Notes under the pieces: generated by a model
Told to the model about the DNA's origin: nothing
The model's database searches: none
Seen by the model: only the letters and a program-made list of their open reading frames with translations
Part shown: in pieces, positions 12,001 through 21,000 of the stretch
How the letters are laid out: each line of letters starts with the position of its first letter
Numbering within the stretch: the first letter of the stretch is position 1
Origin: Misgurnus anguillicaudatus
Taxonomy: Eukaryota > Chordata > Actinopteri > Cypriniformes > Cobitidae
Length of the DNA stretch: 64,000 nt
Assembly (NCBI RefSeq): GCF_027580225.2
Contig: NC_073354.2
Span: 27,362,001-27,426,000 of the forward strand
Reading direction: 5' to 3'
Program-made: the position numbers and the translations under genes

Positions 12001-15000
12001 TTTATAGGGAGGTTCGGGTTGGTTACATTATATCCACTCATACACGAGCAATTGTAACTCCCAGCAGTGTTGTTGCAGATTGAGTTTGGACCACAGATCT
12101 CAGGAATCTCAACACATTCATTCACATCTTTATTACAAAAACGAATAATATTAGACAAATGGTTTGTTTTTGGCATCCACAAAACATACAGCACATGAAC
12201 ACAATTCACATGGAGTTTTATAAACTTTATCAAGAAAACCCTTTGAAAAACTTCAAATAACTAAAATGTTTAATTTGGCCCAACTTACGAATTACAGTAA
12301 CAAACTGTCCAGAGAATTAGCTGTCAATCATACCTGTGCATGGGTTACTGATGTTTATAGGGAGGTTCAGGTCTGTTACTTTATATCCACTCATACACGA
12401 GCAATTGTAACTCCCAGCAGTGTTGTTGCAGATTGAGTTTGGACCACAGACCTCAGGTATCTCAACACATTCATTCACATCTTTATTGCAGAAAAAAAAT
12501 GTAAATTGTTTGTTTTTGACATTGTCCCTATTCACCAAGTAAACAATTTGCGTAGGGCATCAACTATTGGGGGCATGATCTCTGTTGCTCAGAAAGGACA
12601 CCAACACAATTCACAAGTTTTATGTATGCTTCAAATTATTTTTTCAAATGAGATCATTAACTTTATCAACAAGGCACATATATAAATCTACAAAATAAAT
12701 CTGAAAGTAAAAACTATAAATAATAAAAGGTTTAATTTAGCAAAACTTAGAATTGACAGTAAAACATATCCAGCACTTCAGCTCATACCAGTGCATGGGT
12801 TACTGATGTTTATAGGGAGGTTCAGGTATGTTACATTAAATCCACGCATACACGAGCAATTGTAAGTCCCATCAGTGTTGTTGCAGATTGAGTTTGGACC
12901 ACAGACCTCAGGTATTTCAACACATTCATTCACATCTTTAAAAACAAAAACAAAACAAAACAAAGTTAATATTAACACATTAAAATTATGCAACATCATA
13001 AAGATGGCAACGACTTTTGCGATTTAAAAAAATTTAACGATTTAAAAAATGTAACTATTTAAAAAAAATAACTATTTAAAAACATACCAATGCATGGGTT
13101 ACTGTTACTTATACTTTGAGATACATCAGTGATGTTATATCCTTCCCAACAAGAGCACGAGTAACTTCCATTGTAATTGTGACAGTAAGCGTTCGGCCCA
13201 CACACTGATGATGGGTCAAGACATTCATAAATATCTAAAGGAAATAGTGAGAAGACAAAAGTTACAGGTAACTGGATTATCAGACAGGAAAAATAAATAA
13301 ATTGTCCAAACACTCAGCTGTCATTCACATCTCTGCATGGGTTACTGATGTTTATAGGGAGGTTCGGGTCTGTTACATTATATCCACTCATACACGAGCA
13401 ATTGTAACTCCCATCAGTGTTGTTGCAGATTGAGTTTGGACCACAGATCTCAGGAATCTCAACACATTCATCCACATCTTCAAAAACAGTAAATATTTAC
13501 ACATTAAAATTATGCAACATTGTAAAGACAACTTCTTTAGTTATTTAAAAAAATGCATATAACTATTCAAAAACATACCAGTGCATGGGTTGCTGTCACT
13601 AATATTTTTATTTCCATCAGTGTTGTTATATCCTTCCCAACAAGAGCATGAGTAACTTCCATTGTAATTGTGACAGTAAGCGTTCGGCCCACACACTGAT
13701 TTTGGGTCAAGACATTCATTAATATCTGAAAATAAATAATAATTAGTGGAAAAGAAAAGGTGGCAGATAAATGGATTTTCAGACAGTACAATAAAAAAAT
13801 TGTCCAAAGCTTCAGCTGTCAATCATACCTGTGCATGGGTTACTGATGTTTATAGGGAGGTTTGGGTCTGTTACTGTATATCCACTCATACAGGAGCAAT
13901 TGAAACTCCCAGCAGTGTTGTTGCAGATTGAGTTTGGACCACAGACCTCAGGAATCTCAACACATTCATCCACATCTTCAATAACAAAACAAAACAAAGA
14001 ACAGTAAATATTTACACAATAAAACTACGCAACCTAAATCTGACAACTTTAGTGATTTTAATTGAATCATTAAATTGAATCATACTTGTCAGTTTAAATC
14101 AATTATATTCAGCACATTTGTGTTTAATTATGATTTCTCACCTCTCTGGCAAAGCTGACCCTCTGAAGGGAGACCTTGAATACATCCACAAGTTCCTCCC
14201 ACAATCCCATCACACACCTGATAGACCTCACAGGTGTCATTGGACCAGACATGATGCTCCTCACACTTACACTCATATTCTGTGCCATTTAATCCACACA
14301 CTGTAACAAAATATGAGGTAGACTTGTTTTCTGGTAGGCCACCAAGAACACACATATACAAAGACATGTGTAAAATACAGTCTATTCTATGGAAAAATAA
14401 TTTTTCTTATTTATGTAAAGAACATACAGTGCAACAGAAAACTGGGTACATTGCTTGTTCAATATGGACATAAGCAGTTGCTTCGATCAAATCTCCCGTC
14501 AGATTTTACCTTGTGTACATGTGTTTTTGAATAACTGTGCTCATTTCTACTATATAAAAAATGATTAAATGAGGGCCATTGTAAGCATATGTGTATGTTA
14601 GTCCAGTATCCTATAGGATCATTTTAACCAGGGCATGACAAATAATTTTTTTGTTTGTATTATGTTTTAATATTTTGTCAAATTAACAATAAAACATACA
14701 AGCCCTAAAATACATTTTAAAACTGTCTTCCCATTCATCTCGGCATTTTCTTGTTAGGTCTCTTTGAAATGCCAGCTGCACTAATTGTGCCTTTCGTAGA
14801 TGTAGCATGCTTCTTCGATTTTCTGTAAAAACATTTTTTAGAGTAGAAAATAAGTTTTCGCACATAGCTGTAGAAGCTTCAAATGTCAACGCACATTTTA
14901 TTGCAGCGAGTATGCTGGGCATAGCTTCAAGGGTGGCAGGATATCTCTGTAAAATTTGTCTAAGTGTCAACTTCTCGCAAACCGATGCCAGTTCGTTGGT

Positions 15001-18000
15001 TAACTGGAGCATGTGTTGAATGAGTTGCGCATCCAAGAAAGTGTTGCCATTATGCGGATCGGAAGGTGAAAGAGCTTTTCTGAACTTTCCGTTTCTTTCA
15101 CCAAAGCGCTCAGAGATTTCTGTAAGAACTGTGTCAAGAGTATTGTAGTATACTCGTCGAAGCTCATCTTGAATTCTTAAATCACGTTGATGCTTGCCAA
15201 TGCTGTTCTCCACCAAAAATTCTTGAAGATTTTTGTTAATGGTGCATTTTCTTTCGTAAGGTCTTGGCATTTTAGTGTCATTGGCCTTTTCCCACAGCTC
15301 TAGAAAGTCCGATTCTGAAGCACATATAACTAATTTGACTGCACTTAGCAGGTTCATGTCCTTTTACTACAGCATTTTGTTTGAAGCATCAAGCAGCTGC
15401 AGAATGTTGTAGACCTCATGGGCAATGAATATTACGTTTGTGTCTGATACTGCTCTAATCAGACCAGCTCCCTCTATGCGCATCTCCATCTCATATGCAC
15501 AACTGCCTTGGCTAACAACTCATTAATTCTAAAAGAACTTAGAATTGTTTTCACTGTTAGAAGATGCCCTCTCCAAAGCTGTTCAAGTAGTCTCTTTAGC
15601 TGCTGCCCACCATACATGACAGCAACAGTTGGCTTTTTAATGAATTTAAGTAAGTTACACACATTAAATAATTCTTCAACGGCAGGCTTGGTGAATATTG
15701 CATGAACGACCACAAGATGGCGCTGATGATTAAAGCAATGCACATAGGCTATTACTCTTCCTAATTTGTCCTGCAAAATTTTCTGTACTCCTCCATTTTT
15801 TACAGACATACTGTAAGGGAAGCCTTACACCTGGCTCAGTATTTTGGAAGCTCCTGTATTATTGCATTGGTCAGGTTCTGCGCATCCCCCTTTTCAGTTG
15901 TTGCCATAGGAAGAAGCCACTCTGTTACTTAATAATTGTCCTTAACAAAGTGAACAATGATGGAAATATTTTCCACTCTGGTTGGGTCACGTGTGCCATC
16001 TACTTTGATTGTGTACCAAGAGTCTGCAACTTCTCGAACAACTTCTTCAGTCACTAGACTGCTCATGACTGCAATAACATAATTTTGAAAATCATGAGAA
16101 ATGTATGTTGCATTACGTGTTATGTCTTTAAGACATTTGCAAATTCTGGGTCTTTGCCAGATTAGAAATTTCCTGTCCACTTTCAGTCCGTTTCACTCCC
16201 TCCTTCCAGAGCGCCATACCTGTCATATGTTCTTTTGATGCTGCATGTTTGTTAAGGTCTTTACCCAGCTATACTGCATGCAGAATGGGGTAGGCAAGGT
16301 AGGCAGCTGCCTTGGGCCCCCAGCTGAAAAGGGGGCCCCGATGGCAGAATGGTCATTTTGGTTGTGTATCTGCCCTTGTCAAACAGTATCAACCACTGTA
16401 AACAAACCACCACAGTTAGACAGCGCAATCACTCTCCAGTGCTGCTCTGTGAGAGGGACCCCCAAACTAGAGGGATTCCCCCTATGCAACGACAAGCACT
16501 ATGAGTGCCCTAATCACATTAATGATGAAGTGACATCCACCATCGCGCAACCCCTCCATCAGGTCCCCCACTAGCTGTCAGTGGAGAGAAACTGGGCAAT
16601 TAAATTAAAAATGTCTTCATGAAGCGCTCTTACCCTTCAGGATTTTCACAGAAAAGACACAGCAGTAATTAAACCATTATTATCTCCAAATAGAACTGTC
16701 TGACATGTTTTCACATCTCTGCAAACATAAACCTTGACATCAGTGACCAAACACAACGGTGGATGTGTTGTTAGAGGGTGAAAAAGTTCAACTAATAGTC
16801 ATACACAACTTTGTTCTGTTTACAGGATTTAAGCATAAAATACACACTAGACAGCTTCTTGCCCCTTTACTGTTGTACCATTCAAAAACATCCTTTGAGC
16901 TAAATCCTCTTGATGCACAAGCCCAGATTACGATCGCATGAGATTTTTTGCTATGTATAAAGGCAAAATCTAGAGAAGTGTTGTCACTTACTGACGGCTG
17001 TCTGCCCTTGGCTGAGGTCACTGTTAAAACTGTCAATTCCAAACAAAATGAGCTGGTCCTATGACTCCCATGCAGTCAGGTCCAAACAAAATAATCCAAT
17101 TCCGGTTACATTTTATTAGGTGTACGCAGGCTATCAATTTTCGTTGGTGATGTTTCTATTCCATCTGGAGAAAAATGCCCTTTTTCCTTCGCGTTTGTCC
17201 GTCTATTATTCTCATCAACACTTCTCAACACTTTGTACCATACGCAACAGGTAGTTTTGCGTATGACGTTACTGTCTGTGGCATTATGGGAAACGAAGTC
17301 CTAAAGTCAGCAAGCGTTGCTAAACCTCTTAATTTTGGATGGCTATACTTTGACAAAAAAACCTTGTTGTACAATGTTGTTAAAACAGTTTGTGTTATAC
17401 ACCATTTTAATACACTTGAATACAAGAAATCCCATATAATTTTTTTTTAATTTTCTTGAGGTTGGACTTGGGACCTCACTTCACTCTTTTGCCCAGGGCC
17501 CCCAAATATCTTAAAATTACCCTGACTTAAATATTTTCGGCATGGAAAACAAAATGCTGCATCTGCTTCCACTGAGTATTCCAACCACTCCCGTGATGTA
17601 TACCATGATCCAACAGATGACCATTGCTGGTTGTAGCAAAGATGAAAAGGAAAACTTTGTAATGAAACCTGATTCGGCCTATCCTCACCAAGGTCAAGAG
17701 GCATTTTTGCAGGTCCAGGCATGCTCGAGTTGGAGGTCGAGGGCAGAGGGCTCGAACTGATTCCGCCAAGTGGCCGATGTTCTCAGGGCAACACATTGTT
17801 TTGACCCAAGGACAACATTTTTCTAAATAAAACCTAAACCTACCCCAAACCCCAACCCTAACCATAACCAAACCCTAAAATCAGAGGGACATGATAAGTA
17901 AAAAAACAATGGTCTAGAAACAGCTAATCTTGGTTGTAAGCTTAAACTTAAAACAAACTATAATCTTATTTCTGAAATCTGATTGGCTGATTGAAATGTT

Positions 18001-21000
18001 GTTCCAGGGTCAACACAATGTTGCCCTGAGGACATCAACCACTTGGCAAAATCAGGAGAGCCAGGGCGCAGGATCGTTGTTGGTTGTTTTGGTTACGTTG
18101 TCATGTATTTTCGTATGTCCATTTTTATTCCGTCATTGCAGTCGTAATTAATAATTCTTGGTAGTAGCTACGGTATCAGAAGAATCACCAATTATAAGCA
18201 CTCTGATGGGTCTAAGTTGCTCTGCATGCTTAGGCACTACTGTATTACTGTACACTGCTCTGGAAACTTTCTCGCAATACTTTGATGTCATACACTGATC
18301 TGCGCAGTAAGATAAAGTTTAACACATTCCAATGTGATGGAAGAGTGCGAGATCAATCTGCAGAACAAAATTAAAACTGTGAAAAGAAGTTGTCTGTCCG
18401 AGGTAAAGACACACAATCTAATGTCAATAGAGTCTACATTAATCTGCCTTGATGCGTTTATAGACAAGCACTCGGTCAGTGCAGATCAGTATGATACAAT
18501 AAAAAAGTCACTGGAGTTTAGTTTAGGTCAGAGTTTTAGAATTGAATACAGGGAATGTTCTGGGTTCAGGCTTAATACAGAGCCCGGAGCCCTCTCTTTG
18601 TGGGGAAGTGCTCCGGGCTCAGGCCAAATACAGAGCTCAGAGTCCTCTCCCAGGACAGCACTCCAAATACGCATATCATTAATTCTGTCTGACTTATTTG
18701 TAAGTGTGACTCGTGACATGACAGACAATAAAAAAATCAGTGCTCAAGCTCTCTATCATGTTGCTAAGGGTGAAGGGAGTGCTCACGGAAGTTGTAGTTT
18801 TGCTGTGTCACAATGTTTATAATTTCACATGACTTTTAAGAAAACTACAATTAATAAATGATATTCAACCCGCCAAAGTGGCTAAAGTAGTTGTCCTACC
18901 AGCCACACCTGAAATCTACCCACATTTGACAGGTTGACGTGTGGTGACGTCAATCCATGATTTAACAAGCCACCTTGAAATTCCGGTTTTATTTCTCCAA
19001 ATTTTTCTAGCAAATATAATCAGTTCTCGTCTTACCAGTAGTCATATCGAAATCTGTGACATTTATGGTGTTGTCCAGAGTGAGAGGAAGGTTGATAGTT
19101 TTGACCAGATCTCGTAAAATGTAGACAAGAGACGAGTCAAAGAATCTTACATCAACGTCAATCATGTAGTAAGGTTCTGCTGTAAGAACAGATACCTGTT
19201 GAGAATAGCAAATGAAAAACTGGCTACATTATCTCTTAATAATGTAACATCCATTTGATACATTTTATAAATATAATCATTTACACTCTAGGTTATTATT
19301 GCATCCTGTTAATGCACAAAAATTCTGATGTGAAATAGTATCTGTCAACATAAAGTATAGATAGCATCTAATTATTTACACTTAGTGCAAAGAACTACTT
19401 TTACATTATGTAAATATATCACTATTTTTACTTAATGTAAATAGTATCTAATGCTATGTCCACTTGATGCACTTAATTTAAATTACAGGCTGTTTTCAAA
19501 AGTGATAATTGACAGTTGAACATTTTTGATGTTGCTAGTCACTAGACAGTTTTGAGTTGAGGTGTGATTTTTTACAGTGTGATTCAGTTGAACTGGATTA
19601 TACACTTTAAAATGCAGAATAAACACGCAAGTATAGTTCCCTTTCAGTCGGTAACATCAATGTCACGTCATGACCGACAATCTGGGAACAGGCTTTGCGG
19701 GACCAATTTACTTCGAAAAACTAGTAAAACGCCAATGAACTTGGCATGCAGGTATTTGCATTCACTGGTGCCATCGCGCGAGTATTTAACGAGCAGCAGG
19801 TGCAATACCAAATCACTCTTTTCACAGTTGGTTGAAGAAATGGCACTTCAGCAGAGGCATGCAGAATTCCACCTCTTTATTTTCAGTCTTGAACTTGAGT
19901 TTGAGTGTGTGCATTGCACTCTACCGTGTGCTTCATCAATTCAGCACAGCATTAAAGAATGATTTCCCTAAAAGAGTAACACGAGCTGAATTTGTGTCTT
20001 TTTTAAGACAGCCATTCTCTCGTGTCACAGCGAATGCATCTTTTTAAAGATGTCATTTGTCCATGCAGTTCTGGATGGGGCAAATATATAGGTGCCCGGG
20101 ATGGCCACGATTATTGTCTCTTGTGCCTGGAGAGCACGCTGAGGCTGCGTTCGTGGAGGGTTCATGCTCCATCTGAGACAAGGATTCTATGTCACATCAT
20201 TGGAGAGGGGGCCATCTATTTTGGAGGTCACAATTTGATGGTCTTTCAGACCTCCGTACAGTCACTGACCTGGTCCCATGTGCACAAGGCGATGGACGTG
20301 CAGTGTCCACCCTGGCAGTCCAGGAACGCCATCTCTGGCTATGTCTTGCGGACATGAAGGAGGTTGACAAGAATCGTCTCCTAAATGCTTTGTTTCCCAA
20401 ACCAGCCATTTCAGCAACATTCATCCACACGATCGGTTCACAGCCATCGACCTGAAGAAGGTGGAACTTTCATGTCTCGATTCTCCCCTGACACCTCGCT
20501 ATTTAGGTCTTCAGGTCAACTGGGAAAAGAGCAAACTTTGCAGAGGATCTCTTTTCTTGGTATGGAACTGGACTCTAACAGAAGCGTGTGCACAATCAAT
20601 ACTAACTGGCTGCGACACCACTCAAGCTGCTCCATATGAGACCATACAGCATTAGCTTCACGACCGAGTCCCAAGGAGATCCACCTTCAGTTGGTTCAGC
20701 TGACTTGGAAACGCTTTGGCAAAGTGCAGGTAGAACTGTTTGCTTCTCCAGAAACAACCCATTTGTCGCCTGTTCTATTCGCTAACCGAGGAAACACTTG
20801 GTGTGGATGCACTGGCACACAGCCGGCCGCGGGGTTTGTGCAAATATGCATTCCCCCCACTGAGCCTTATCGCACAGACTGTGCAAAGTCGACGAGGAGC
20901 ACATTTTACTGGTTGCACCTTACTGGACCACCAGGAATTGGTTCCCAGAAATAATGCTTCTCACGACAGCCCCTCTATGGTGACTCCCCCTGAGGAATGA

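Noticed and set aside
13567..13791. Alternative frame of EGF exon B-2
   Set aside because: Out of register with the six-Cys EGF pattern and with the phase of its neighbours.
14118..14306. Plus-strand frame over the ADGRF Cys module
   Set aside because: Shadow of the minus-strand exon 14142-14300, which has splice sites and diagnostic cysteines.
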